DNA of 64,000 nucleotides from Persicaria tinctoria (Eukaryota; Streptophyta; Magnoliopsida; Caryophyllales; Polygonaceae). Made by a program: the position numbers and the translations under genes. The notes beneath the pieces were generated by a model. It saw only the letters and a program-made list of their open reading frames with translations. It was not told the origin of the DNA and searched no databases. The DNA is taken from the NCBI GenBank assembly GCA_037127255.1, contig JBANSL010000008.1:8923396-8987395 (forward strand), in the 5' to 3' direction. Position 1 is the stretch's first letter. Each line of letters begins with the position of its first letter. Below are positions 44,926-56,107 of this stretch, piece after piece.

Positions 44926-45831
44926 GTACTACATTTGCCACTCAGGTATCATCACTTGCAAGTTTACTTTCCCAAATTCCTACTGATACCGATTACGGAG
45001 TCCGGATCGATCCTCTACCACTCTCATATAGTGCACGTTTTTTAAGAAGATAAAAATTATATAAAATATATTTTTTTAATTAATGTTTTTTATATAATTT
45101 CATACGTATAGTAAGTATAAGATTTAAAAAAAAAAAAAAAAAATTATATTTTATAGAGCGTCGAAAAGTCAAACGATAACTAATTTCAAACGGAGCGAGT
45201 ATTATTTAATTGTTTATAACTATATGTTTAGTCTTCAAATCCTAGATCGTCCTTCGAAGCTTTATATCTCGTTCTTTTTGGAGTAAGTAGCTTAAGTTCC
45301 ATCACGACCTTATATAGGGTTCGTATAGGGTTCGTATAGGATAGGGTTAATAAACTGACTAAAATTATAAACAGGGTAAAATTTATAAACCGTTGATAAA
45401 AATAGTTAAAAATTTAAACAACAAGATAATATCGTACGAGACAAAAAAACAACTTATTTGTAAAAAGTGGAATTTATTTAGTTGTTAGTGTGGTACTTTC
45501 AAACCAAATAATAAAAGAGAATGAGTGAAAACGTCTTTTTGCAAAATAAATACCTAAAAAACACCGATTTTTAGCTTATTTTTTAACTCCATTTTTAAAC
45601 ATTTTTTATATATGTTTTTGACCTCCCATACACCCATTTTAACTAATTAAAAAATAAACACATATTTTTACTTAATTTTTTACCTGATTATTTGAATAGC
45701 CATACACACCCATACCCATAGACACCCATAGACGCAACATAACCAAATTTTTGCGCTTCAAGCAAGGTAGTGTTGAAGCTTCGTAATCACCAATTGGCCA
45801 AGCTTGTGAGAGGTTTGGTCAGAAATCAGTA
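44926..45831. other. AT-rich intergenic with a decayed Stowaway
   Basis: About 45,010-45,200 is a degraded Stowaway (GTGCACGTTTTTTAAG arm and AAACGGAGCGAG end). A short GGGTTCGTATA tandem pair lies at about 45,317-45,338. Nothing else is recognised. Confidence 0.45.
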
Positions 45832-46204
45832 CTACCTCCGATCAGAAATAAACTAACAAGTATTAAATTATGAAAAAAATAATTAAAATAAATACTCCCT
45901 CCGTTCAAATATGTAAGATCGTTTACTATTCGGCACGTAGTTTAAGAAGCTAAATACTATATAAAATATTGATTTTTTTAAAATTATTTTTTTACATTTT
46001 AATACTTATTAATAAAAAGTGTTATATTGTACAAAAATAATTTTAAAAAAATTAATATTTTATATAGTATTTAGCTCCTTAAACTACGTGCCGAATAGTA
46101 AACGATGTTATATTTCCGAACGGAAGGAGTAAGATTTTATATAGTTTTTAGTTCATAAAACTAAGTGCACAAAGTAAAAGCATCGTTTATTTTCGATCGG
46201 AGAG
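45832..46204. mobile_element. Outer Stowaway MITE of a nested pair
   Basis: Starts CTACCTCCGATCAG and ends CGATCGGAGAG with TA outside. Its middle is interrupted by another Stowaway. The two halves (45,832-45,892 and 46,132-46,204) together make a normal-length, older element. Confidence 0.75.
45895..46129. mobile_element. Inner Stowaway MITE
   Basis: CTCCCTCCGTTCAAATATGT start and matching inverse end (CGGAAGGAG), TA duplications. The arms (TCGTTTACTATTCGGCACGT and partner) pair well. Confidence 0.9.
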
Positions 46205-46454
46205 TACTAGTTTTCTTGATAGGGGGGTTGGTAAATACTTTGTATAAGGAATAAAATTCTTTTTGAAAAACTATGATGTTGGAGCATGAACACTCGTTGG
46301 CCTTGAGGTCCTTAACACTCGGACCCTTAACTTACTTTTCCCGTGTCACGTAAGCTTAATTAAGAGCCTCATTTCAGCTTTTAATTATTTGCACCTCCAT
46401 TCGTGAGCCCAGACCCGAGCTAACTTACTTTTTACTATTTACCCTTTTCAATTA

Positions 46455-47050
46455 TTATTATATAGGGAGTGGTTCCAGAGTGCACACCCCTTAGGGTGTA
46501 CCTTGTGCACGAATCTTGGCTTTTGATTGAAAGAAATGGAAGGCCATGATTAAAGGAGTGTTTTATTTTTTTTTAAATAGAAAAACTGGTGGGACCCACC
46601 TAAAAAGGTCTGACGCGCTATTTTTTTTTTAGGATCTGATTTCGTTGTTTTGAAAAATCTGTCCATTCCACCGAATAATGTTTCATACTCTACCGAATAA
46701 TGTTATATTTCATTTTTTTCATCCATTTTAGATCAAATTTCACTAATTCAACCGAATAATTTATCACATCCTACCGAATAATGTTTAATTTTTTGTCAAT
46801 CAATTTTAGTTTTAACTCCGAATTAATTTTTATGCATTCAGTTTTGAAATGTTATTCGGTAGAATAGTTATATTTTTTCGGAAATAGAAACAACATTATT
46901 CAATAGAAGGAATGATTATTCGGTGGTATATGAAAGGTTTTTATGTTGTTTGCCAAACCGAAATCTCCATATACCGACGAATAATAATCCAAATTTCACC
47001 GAATAATTAACAACCTTTTAACACTAACAACAAAAATTCAACTCATCCAT
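46455..47050. repeat. Repeat with iterated ACCGAATAATG motif
   Basis: After AGTGGTTCCAGAGTGCAC, the core ACCGAATAAT recurs at about 46,669, 46,691, 46,759, 46,781 and 46,999, and inverted at about 46,850 and 46,918. Such clusters resemble subterminal protein-binding arrays of DNA transposons or a decayed Helitron-like element. The right terminus was not found. Confidence 0.45.
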
Positions 47051-47510
47051 ATGAACAATTAATAAAAAAAATAAACAACCCACTGCCCACCACCCCTGCC
47101 ACCCACCCAACCACCCATCTCAGCCCACCCCACCCCACCCCACCCAACCCAACCCAACCCAACCCAACCCAACCACCCAGCCCCGCCACCCATCCCCGCC
47201 AGCGCTCCGCCGAAACCGCCTAGGAGAAGAAAGAGCAGTGATCGATGGAGGCTCTTCCTCCGACGGGCAAGGGCTAGCAACGACGATCGGCTGCAAACGG
47301 AGGCGGTTGAAGGAGGCCGACCACCGGCCATAGCCCGGAACCGCCCAGAACTGAGCGAGAGTGGAGGAGGAGGCCGGATCCGAGCGAGAGGGGATGAGTC
47401 GACCCTAACGCCGTCCGGATCTGAGCGAGAGAGGAGGAGGCGACCCTAGCGCCGTCCGGATCTGAGCGAGAGAGGAGGAGGCGACCCTAGCGCCGTCCGG
47501 ATCTGGTACT
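47051..47510. repeat. GC-rich block with (CCCAA)n and a 41-bp minisatellite
   Basis: About 47,120-47,175 is a (CCCCA)/(CCCAA) microsatellite. About 47,410-47,507 holds a 41-bp unit (GCGCCGTCCGGATCTGAGCG...), two complete copies and a partial third. The Gly/Trp-rich minus-strand frame here is produced by the microsatellite and is not a gene. Confidence 0.7.
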
Positions 47511-47579
47511 TCATAATTCAAATAGTTTTAAAAAACGAGGCTAGTACTGCTAACAATATTATCAAATTTATCAAACAAC

Positions 47580-48244
47580 AAATCCTCAATTGGAAAACAA
47601 TTTGACGAGGAAGAGACAAACGCAATGTCTACTTCTACTTATCCTAACAACTCAATTGGTTATGAAAACAAAAGGAAAAAAGGCATTAAGTGGGAAAAAC
47701 CAAAAGGATCAAGTTTCAAGTTAAACTTTGACGGGTCCTTCCGAGACAACGGGAACTCTGCAATTGGGTTTGTGATCCGGGATCACGAAGCCAATTGGGT
47801 CTCGATGAAGGGTACCGGCATCCCATCTTGCTCGGTCATCCGGCATCCCATCTTGCTCGGTCATCAGAGCTGAAGCTACAACCTTGAGAGAGGAAATCCG
47901 TAAATCATTAGATCTTAATATTCAGAACATCGAAATAGAAGGGGGTCACCTTTGCATAATCAATGCACTTAAAGGTATTTGGAAATGCCTCTGGGAAATC
48001 GAAATGATCATTTCCGATTCCCTGATAGACCTCTGTCGGTTTCAGACGGTACACATTCATCACGTGTTTAGGAAAATTAATAACGTAGCAGACAGACTGG
48101 TCCTTTTAGGTCATTCAACCACTATCACCAACCCTAACACAGATTTAGAATTGCAAGTTCTCATCCAAAAGGATGTTGTAGGATGGACTACGAATCGATT
48201 ATAGTCCTTCCTAATCTGTTTCCGTTTTTTTTATATAAAAAAAA
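47580..48244 (+). pseudogene. 5'-truncated LINE tail: RNase H with frameshift
   Basis: Frame 47,625-47,871 begins an RNase H domain (KWEKPKGSSFKLNFDGSFRD...AIGFVIRDHEANWV). A 25-bp tandem duplication (47,816-47,840 / 47,841-47,865) then shifts the frame. The rest (47,884-48,204) continues with NIEIEGGHLCIINALKG and HHVFRKINNVADRL, then a stop and poly(A) at about 48,236-48,244. It closely parallels the end of the large LINE (63,480-63,955). Confidence 0.8.
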
Positions 48245-48866
48245 GGCCACTTGAATTTTTATTTTTTTTTATACAGGTAAAGATTTTAAAACGACTATAT
48301 CTAGCCATCATCCAACACAAAGCCAAAAAAAACAAAAACAAAAACAAAAAAAAGGAATCAAAATCCATCCAGGTACACAGTTTGGTAGTTGATGGCCTTT
48401 CAGTCCTCCGATAAAAAAATACAAGAAAATGAAATTTCCTCCGATCAGGGTATTCCTCCTGTCAAGTAATTTTCCAAGCTAAACAATTTTTTTAATGGCC
48501 GACCTATTTCTAGTTTTTGTAAGCTTGTACCGTCCTTTCAATTTTAAAAATTAATCTCTTTTTTTTTTTGATAATAAAAAATTAATCTCTTTATATATAT
48601 ATAAGAGCTATGGTTGAAAATAAATAACAGAAATAATCCTCCCTTACCTTAGTAAAAACCCAAAATATGATCTTTGATTGATTTAAGTGAAATGAAAGAG
48701 AGAATAAAAAACCCAGCAACTGTGTGAATTAAAACAGGATAAGTGCAAAAGAAAACAAGGAGGCATCTGAAAATTGGAGTATACGGATAAGCAAACCTTA
48801 TCTTATATTTGGACTCTAACGCTCATGACATCAATCAGTTGCATCATTCAAAACTCAAAACTCATA
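48245..48866. other. Intergenic, no gene seen
   Basis: A/T-rich with simple repeats; no supported feature. Confidence 0.5.
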
Positions 48867-49101
48867 CTCCCTCCGATCGGAAATATTTGATGCTTTGACT
48901 TTCTGCACGTATTTTAAGGAGCTAAAAACTATATAAAATATTAATCTTTTAATTAAAGTTTTTTCACAATTTAATACTTAATACTAATAAATATTAAACT
49001 ATGAAAAAAAATAATTAAAAAAAATAAGATTTTATATAGTTTTTAGTTCCTAAAACTACGTGCACAAAAGTCAAACATCAAATATTTCCGATCGGAGGGA
49101 G
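48867..49101. mobile_element. Stowaway MITE
   Basis: CTCCCTCCGATCGGAAATAT start and matching inverse end with TA duplications. Long complementary arms (GACTTTCTGCACG and partner). Confidence 0.9.
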
Positions 49102-50190
49102 TATTTAAAGACTAAATACAATAAATTCAGATTTTAACACTAATTATTATTAGCACCATATATACAGTACAAAATATAGAATCATCAACACTAGTACTTA
49201 AATAAATAAATAAATAACAGTTTTCCATAAAAGTTATGCATCTTGTTGTTTTTATCACCAATAAAGTAATGCTGTGATCGATGAGACTTGTACATGGTTT
49301 GAAAAGTTACAAGTCTTACCTAAAAATTAGGTTTGGAAATTGATGTAATCCAAACCAGAAACAACAAAAGGTGTTGGATTACAGAGAGAACAACCATATA
49401 GCTAAAACTTCCTAAATTGGGTCAACTAGGAGTTTTTTATTTTAATAAACAATTATCATTTACTATATATATATAAGTGTGTAATTTTTTTTTAAAAAAT
49501 TCAATATTAATTTATATTTGGAATAATTATATCTTATATTCGGTGTTATATAATCCAATTTCACTTTAAATGACTTATCACATTCATATCTTTATTGACA
49601 ATTAATTATTAATACGAGGTCTCCACTTTTATTTTCTTGGAATATAGTAAGGTCACTATTTTTTTTCCAATCTTGTGTTCTTTGTTAATACGGAGTACAA
49701 CTTTATCTTTAATCCATGGAGAATGTATAGCGGCTGGAATTAAAAAAAAATATATATATATATAGAGAGACTAGTGTTTTCTGGAATAGTTTGAAGACAT
49801 CCCCTTCCATAGTTTGTGATTAGAGTAGTCCGTATTTAAAAAGAGCCCACAGGAATTGTGTGAATTGTGGACTGTGTACAACACTTTTCCCAATATATAG
49901 AAAGATAGGGTGAGAAGAAATAATTGCCACATTTCCATGGGCCGGCCTGTGTAAACTGCTGGCTTCGCCATTCGACTATTAATGATGCATCAGAGGAAAA
50001 TGAACAAGTCATAGAACACTTAAAAAATACAGTAACAGACAGTGGTTTGACCAACCGGTGATTTCCTACAAGTCTTTTTGAGCAAAAAGCGGATCAGTGA
50101 AAGGTATAATGAAAAATGAGATTTTTTTTTATCTATACAACTTGTTTAATCCGTAGTAAATTATGAGATTGAAAAATAACAGACAGACTA
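49102..50190. other. Intergenic, no gene seen
   Basis: AT-rich. Minus-strand frames at 49,771-50,054 are short, mutually overlapping and without domains. Confidence 0.5.
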
Positions 50191-50198
50191 ACTGGTAT

Positions 50199-51232
50199 CA
50201 GTGGCGGCCGCAGAACTCTCTAAAAGGTGGGGCGGAATTATAGACTTAAGATTTGCAGGGTCGTTCAATCAATTTTGGAGGCCCCGTACAATTATTAAAA
50301 TGAGGCCTATGATATTATAGCTAGTCATTCTTACAAATGAATATTATTATGTACAAAAGGGCACTTGAATTTTTATGCAAATTAATATTATTATTTATGT
50401 AAGGGTATTCGAATTCTTACAACACTAAATTAATTCTCATAACTTTCAAATATTTTCGGATATAAGTTCATTGTAGAGATTTTTTACAATAAAAAGTTTA
50501 TATTTATGGCATATGATACAATATGAATTATTTTTTTCTACAAAGGTTTCAATGAATTATAAGTCTCTTTTCATTATAATTTTTTTTAATTCGTCTATTT
50601 TATGGGTTCTAATTAATTTTAAGTAAAGTTAATTTGTTTAATAGGATGTTGAAATTTTGAATGTTTTTTTTCAAGTATAAAATATTTATGAAATCTTATA
50701 TATTACTAAAGTTGAGAAATATAATTTGAAATGTCATCATCCTATAATTGAGTCTTTTAGAAAAACTAAAACATCCAAGATATGCTAAATAAAAAGATAT
50801 ATTTATCTTTTAATATAAATAAATTATTTATCATCGCCGTAGTTAATAAGATAGAAGATGTAATATGTCTAAATTCACTATAATTATTTACGAAAGGTAA
50901 AATGAAGCTAAGAAAAAAAAAACAAATTGACATAAAGAAAAGGATAACAAAAGCAATGGATTTGTTTTTTGATAAAGCACAACACAAGGGAAAAGGAAAA
51001 AAAAAGTGGGATAGTTGGGGAATCGAACCCAGGCCTTTTCGTATCATTTAATTTTCCCTCCTTCCCATTTACCAACTAAGCTAACCGAATTAATTGATTT
51101 AATATCCCTTCTAATTTTAGTTATTACAAAAATAACATATATATAAATAATTTTTTTTTTCTAAACTCCGGGGCTCGTGGGTCGAAAGGTGTGGCGGCCG
51201 CGTACGCGCGCCCCACCCTAGGACCGCCCCTG
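50199..51232. mobile_element. hAT-type non-autonomous transposon
   Basis: 1,034 bp between CAGTGGCGGCCGCAG and (inverse) CAGGGGCGGTCCTAGGG, with a perfect 8-bp duplication ACTGGTAT (50,191-50,198; 51,233-51,240). GTGGCGGCCGC recurs near the right end (51,191). No transposase frame. A tRNA-like patch sits inside near the right end. Confidence 0.85.
51005..51095 (-). mobile_element. tRNA-like (SINE-type) segment
   Basis: The minus strand reads an A-box-like GGTTAGCTTAGTTGG followed by a B-box-like GGGTTCGATTCC about 50 nt later. The gap is longer than in a tRNA and no cloverleaf forms, so this is a SINE-like remnant. Confidence 0.45.
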
Positions 51233-51246
51233 ACTGGTATAAGGTA

Positions 51247-51483
51247 CTCCCTCTGTTAATTAAAACTTGTCGTTTACTATTCATGCACGCTTTTTTAGAA
51301 CGATAAAAACTATATAAAATATTAACTTTTTTTTAAATTTGTTTTTATAAATTCATACTTAATAGTAATAAGTATGATATTATTTAAAAAAATTATTAAA
51401 AAAGTTAATATTTTATATAGTTTTTAACACCTAAAAATGCGTGCGTGAATAGTAAAACGTCAAGTTTTAATTAACGGAGGTAG
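51247..51483. mobile_element. Stowaway MITE, family A
   Basis: Third copy of the CTCCCTCTGTTAATTAAAAC subfamily, TA duplications, only 14 bp beyond the end of the hAT element. Very close to the copy at 40,690. Confidence 0.9.
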
Positions 51484-51639
51484 TATTGTACAATGAAAAT
51501 CAAATTAAAACAAAAAACGGACATAATCTAAACAACAATCAACTCAGTCAGCGTGAAAGTCGAAATAGAATGTCATTGAACACTTTTTTTTTTTTTTTGG
51601 CAAATTGAGGTTTAACCTTTAAATTGGGTTAATTTTAAA

Positions 51640-51801
51640 GGGTGTTGCTATATACACCGCAAATCACAAGGTTAATATTGCACGTCCTTAAGGACGTGCA
51701 AGCCTTGTGTCTAATATTGCACGTCCTTAAGGACGTGCAAGCCTTTTAATCATGCACGTCCTTAAGGACGTGCATGATTTGTGGTGTATATAGCCGGAAC
51801 G
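51640..51801. mobile_element. MITE containing three perfect palindromes
   Basis: Ends GGGTGTTGCTATATACACC and (inverse) CGTTCCGGCTATATACACC, with an 8-bp flanking repeat ATTTTAAA (51,632-51,639; 51,802-51,809). Inside, GCACGTCCTTAAGGACGTGC occurs three times (51,680-51,699; 51,719-51,738; 51,754-51,773). With flanks these extend to perfect palindromes of 24, 24 and 30 bp. Confidence 0.8.
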
Positions 51802-51809
51802 ATTTTAAA

Positions 51810-52370
51810 AATTCCCCTAAAATTATACAGGAAATGACTACTAGAATTTTGACTTAAGAGCACCCATATTGGGGTGTTTAAATAACAAAAATAAGAAACC
51901 TAACAATAAAATAATAGAGGAATGATATATTGTATTAAAGGATGATGTGATAGGTAGGAGGGTAGGAAAGAGAAAGAGAAGGGTTTGGATAAGTGGTGTG
52001 GTTAATTTTAAGACGCAGACTTCTTTACTCCACTGACCAACCACTCATGAACCACCTCACTACCACCTAATGTGAATGAATTTCTACCTATTTTTATTCC
52101 ATCCGATAAACAAAAAAAAAACTTGTCATACAACATCAAGTCATCAACTATTGCATTAAATAAACCAGGAAAATGGAAACCCAAAACCCAATAGAAACAA
52201 CGCGCCTGCGCGTGTGCCCCCTTTCTCCCACAATCCCAACCCAGAAAACCCTAGATCGAAAAATCGATCGAACTCTGCGAGCAATCTCACTGCAAATCTT
52301 TCTGTGAATCCAAGATCAAAGCTTCTCAAATATCCAAATACGTGTTGTCCAATCAATCCCAAATCCTTCT
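51810..52370. other. Intergenic and possible LINE leader start
   Basis: AT-rich to about 52,150, then CT-rich text (ACCCAGAAAACCCTAGATCG) that may already belong to the LINE 5' leader or to the old insertion site. No gene is seen. Confidence 0.4.
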
Positions 52371-52587
52371 TCTTCTGGACTTGGCATAAACTATGGAAAT
52401 CTCAAAGTGCGGGGGTATCGGTCTTCGTCTGTGCTCTCTCATGCTCGTCCCTCTCTCCATCGCTTCAAGGGCTTACTTCGGCCCTCATGATTGCTACCAT
52501 CTACTCCCCTTACTGGATCTGGCACAGACTTGGGAAATCTCTTCTTGCGGGGGCTTGGGTTTGTATTTGGTTTCTCGTCGGCTCATC

Positions 52588-55500
52588 TGTAAAGGCCCGG
52601 ATTTTTAAAAATAAATTTCAACAAATAATATAAAATGGATTTAAGTCGGAAAAAAAAATAATAATAATAATAATCGGGTATTTGAAAATCCCCCATCTTC
52701 ACCTTAAAAATCGTATTTTAAAATTCTTCAAGCGGATTCCGGCCCAATTTTTTTTTTAACGTTAACGATTGAATCCGTCTTTCACATCGGGATTCGAAAA
52801 TTCTTTCCGTCTCATATCACCAATCCTTACCTAGATCTCTACAATTGATCCAACTCGTCTCCCTCCATTTGGGTTAAATCTTATCCTCCCCTTTCCTTTT
52901 CTCTCTTCTCTATTCCCCTCCTTTTGGGAAAACAAACAACACACCACCTCTAAATTTGACCAAAGACAACTGTTGAAATCTGAAGCATACCTCCCCTTTT
53001 TAATTTCATTTGTTTTCATAAACCCCCTTTCACAAACCACAAAACACTGCTCATTTCCCCCTGTTGCCCCAAAGTCCACATTTTCCATTGCCCTGTTCGG
53101 ATCTCCAAGGAACACCACCGCCGCTCCTCCTTACTCTCCCTCCGTTTATGTCACGAGCCAGTCAGCCGCCAGCAGCCCCGACACCTCCCTCTGAAGGCGG
53201 AGTGCGAGATCGAGCCATCAGCAGGAGCCCCCGGAGCCGCCGCCGAGCCCTATTCCTCCTCCTCTCCTTCCGCATTCCTCTGCCTTTCTCAATTCGAGCT
53301 GCAAATCCGGTGATCGATCCATCTCCGACACTTCCACAACATCCGAAGATGCCCGGAAACCGCCCAGGCGCAGCCCAGCGCCGCCCAGGAGCCGCCATGG
53401 ACCTCCTCTCCCCCCCCCTGTTGTCGCGCATAAGGCCCGGTACGGCTCCCCTTCTTCTTCCTTTGCTTCGAAATCCTGTAAAGCACCCACCTTTACACCT
53501 TTTCTTTCTGTCCTAGGCCTAGAATCGTTGAATCCCGCCTCCGACGAGCCAAACCGAGCACCAATCGAACTCCGGCGAGCTCTTTCCGGCGACGTTTTCG
53601 AGCGCCCTCGGTGAGCTTCTTCCTCCTTCCTTCCTCCTCCTTTTCATTCCTGTCTGTGTGTGTGTGTGTGGGTGCCGTCTTCGTGGTCGGAGCTGGGCAC
53701 CGTCGCCGGCGAGAAGCTCCCGCCTCCTTCTCCCGTCTGTTTCCGTCAGAAATTTCTCTGTCCATTGATTTGGGGAGGAGGGTTCAATTGAACCGGGTCT
53801 CTCTTTTTCTTTTTGGTGAACCGGCCGGTTCGGCCTCCTTTTCCCACAAAACCGGTTTGGATTTAGGGTTTGCAAAATCTGATTGAGACTTGGGCCTATT
53901 TCGATTTTGGGCTGATTTTGGGGAAGATTTTATTAATTAAGAAATGGGCCTATTCTTAAAGCCTTATTTTCAGAATAAGAGTAAGATAGAATTTGTGTTA
54001 TAAATTAAGGTTTACCTATATATATGTATTATATAAATATTAAATAGATGGAATATAACATAGAATATTATTATTAGATGTTATTGTGAGTTATGATAAA
54101 TATATATTTCTGAAATTATTATTATGATAAAATGGTTTAAAGGAGACATTATTTGAAATGTGTATTTAGCGATGGTTTAATTTGTGATTTTGGAAATTTT
54201 GAAATGAATTATGGGATTTGATATATATATATATGGGTTGTGAAAATAGAATTGTTCGGGTGATTTAATGTCAGAATTTATTTATATATTATGAGTTTGA
54301 AAATAAACATGCCGGAATTAATTCTATAACATGATTTTGAGAGATTGGTTTTAAGGGTTAAATGTTAATGTCGGGATTCTTTGACTTGTTTTAATGAGGT
54401 TGGTGTTGAGAAGAGAGTTTGGAAATATAGTTGATCAGATTAATTTATCGATGGGTATGATTGGAAGAATGATTTTTATTGATCGTATCGGAAGGGTTTT
54501 GTAAAATGGTTTTACTATCGGTTGGTTTTGAACATGTTGAGAACTTGGAGATTGTGTGTATGAATGACGAACCGATAGCTTATGGGAATGGCTTGATGAT
54601 AGGTGTGTATTGCTTTTGGATTGCTTTGGACTTGTACTGGGCCCTTGCTTGTGTTATCTTGCTGTTCTGCATCTCCAGGTAAGTCTCTTCGGAGCTTACT
54701 CAGATTGAATATAGCTATTCCCTGCTTTAAGTGCATGATATACTAGGTGTTGCATTCATGATCAGCATGCCATGTAGTACCATGCTAGGTTGCATTGATC
54801 GTTGAGCATTCGATTTCTCTATGTGTTTGTAAACAGAACGGCCGTATCTGTGATAGTCCTAGAGTCTTTGCTAGGGTCTTAGGGTAGCCCAGCCTCATCG
54901 GGTACCCTGAGTCAATCGAGTACTTCCTTATATTATGATATGCATGCGGGCTTTATTGTGGAGCGGGTTAGGCATGCGTGCCGCCCTATTATGAATGAAT
55001 GCATTCACGAGCTGACCAGTCTCCGCCTGTCGGAAGGGGTGGAGGTAGGAGAGGGATATGCCACTTGGCATTGTCTTGGGCCCTTTACAGTATTTCTGCA
55101 CATTATTATGAACTAGGAGCATGCTAGTGTGTTTGAATTTCGTACTGCATTAGAGCATCTTTATTAGGTATAGCGTATATGTGTGCTTATGGTTGGGATG
55201 CAGAGTTAAGTGGGCATCGATCTGATCCCGCTCCAAATCAATTTTTTTAGGAATTATTTATGTTCATCCTATCGGTGCTGGTTGCTTATTGCGCGGGTCA
55301 TTTTATCGGCGGAGAGTGAGCGCTGGAGTTATAGACTTCACCAGACTCTGATTATACTGTTTTGGATTTATAATTTTGACTCTGTTTTGACCCGGCTCTG
55401 CCGTGGCACTTGTATCCTTATTTTGCTTCCGTCTTGCTTCCGTGTGAAATGAATTTTGCGAGTTAGTCCCCAGGACAGGTTAAGGGTACCCAACGGCCCT

Positions 55501-55645
55501 TCGAGGTGTTTAGGGTTTGAAATCCCTCTTTCTACAAATCTTAAAATGAGTTTGAAACCTCGACCCGTACCTGGATTGCAAGATCCGAACAAGGGGTTTT
55601 ATCCCTTGAAACGTAACCCGGAAATCATAATTCTGGGCCGTTACA
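52588..55645. mobile_element. Solo LTR (3,058 bp) inserted in the LINE leader
   Basis: Starts TGTAAAGGCCCGG and ends CTGGGCCGTTACA, so the ends are TG...CA with an inverted GGCCC/GTTACA core. It is flanked by a perfect 5-bp duplication TCATC (52,583-52,587; 55,646-55,650). Removing it restores the second leader unit, which continues CCTCTCTCCATCGCTTC on the far side exactly as in the first unit. There is no primer site, tract or protein; frames around 53,060-53,890 fall in GC-rich LTR sequence. A long gypsy-type LTR is most likely. Confidence 0.85.
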
Positions 55646-56107
55646 TCATCCCTCTCTCCATCGCTTCTGGGGCGTCACTTCTCGGGCTCAAGACTTGACT
55701 CCCCCCTCAAAGATCTGGAGCGATTTGACGCGTCTTCTATTCGGCTCAACTCTCTCAGTTGGAGCGAGTTTGGCCGAGTGATTTGCTGCTTCGGTCAGTG
55801 TATTTCCAATCATCACTCTCTGGATTGCTCTTTTTTTCTCTTTGCTGTCTTCGGCTTGAACAGGTATGGCTCTACTCTTACCTCTATTCTTACATCTCTC
55901 CAATTCAAATATAATTTCCTTGCTAGACTTGGATTTCTGAACCTTTGGTGGCTCTTTCTCTGGCTCTATTTAAACACTAGTGATTCTCCATTAAATGTAT
56001 CTCTCTTACCTACCTTTCTGGTTCTGATTGTTGCTGCTTTTCACCAATCTTCCTGTGCTTTCTCTGTGTTCTATTGTTACCTTTGTTCATTGTGTTTTGT
56101 TTTTACT

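Noticed and set aside
47059..47331. Minus-strand Gly/Trp-rich 90-codon frame
   Set aside because: Produced by the (CCCAA)n/(CCCCA)n microsatellite.
53064..53890. Several 70-150 codon frames on both strands
   Set aside because: They lie within the solo LTR, overlap each other on both strands and change with simple repeats; no domain is visible.
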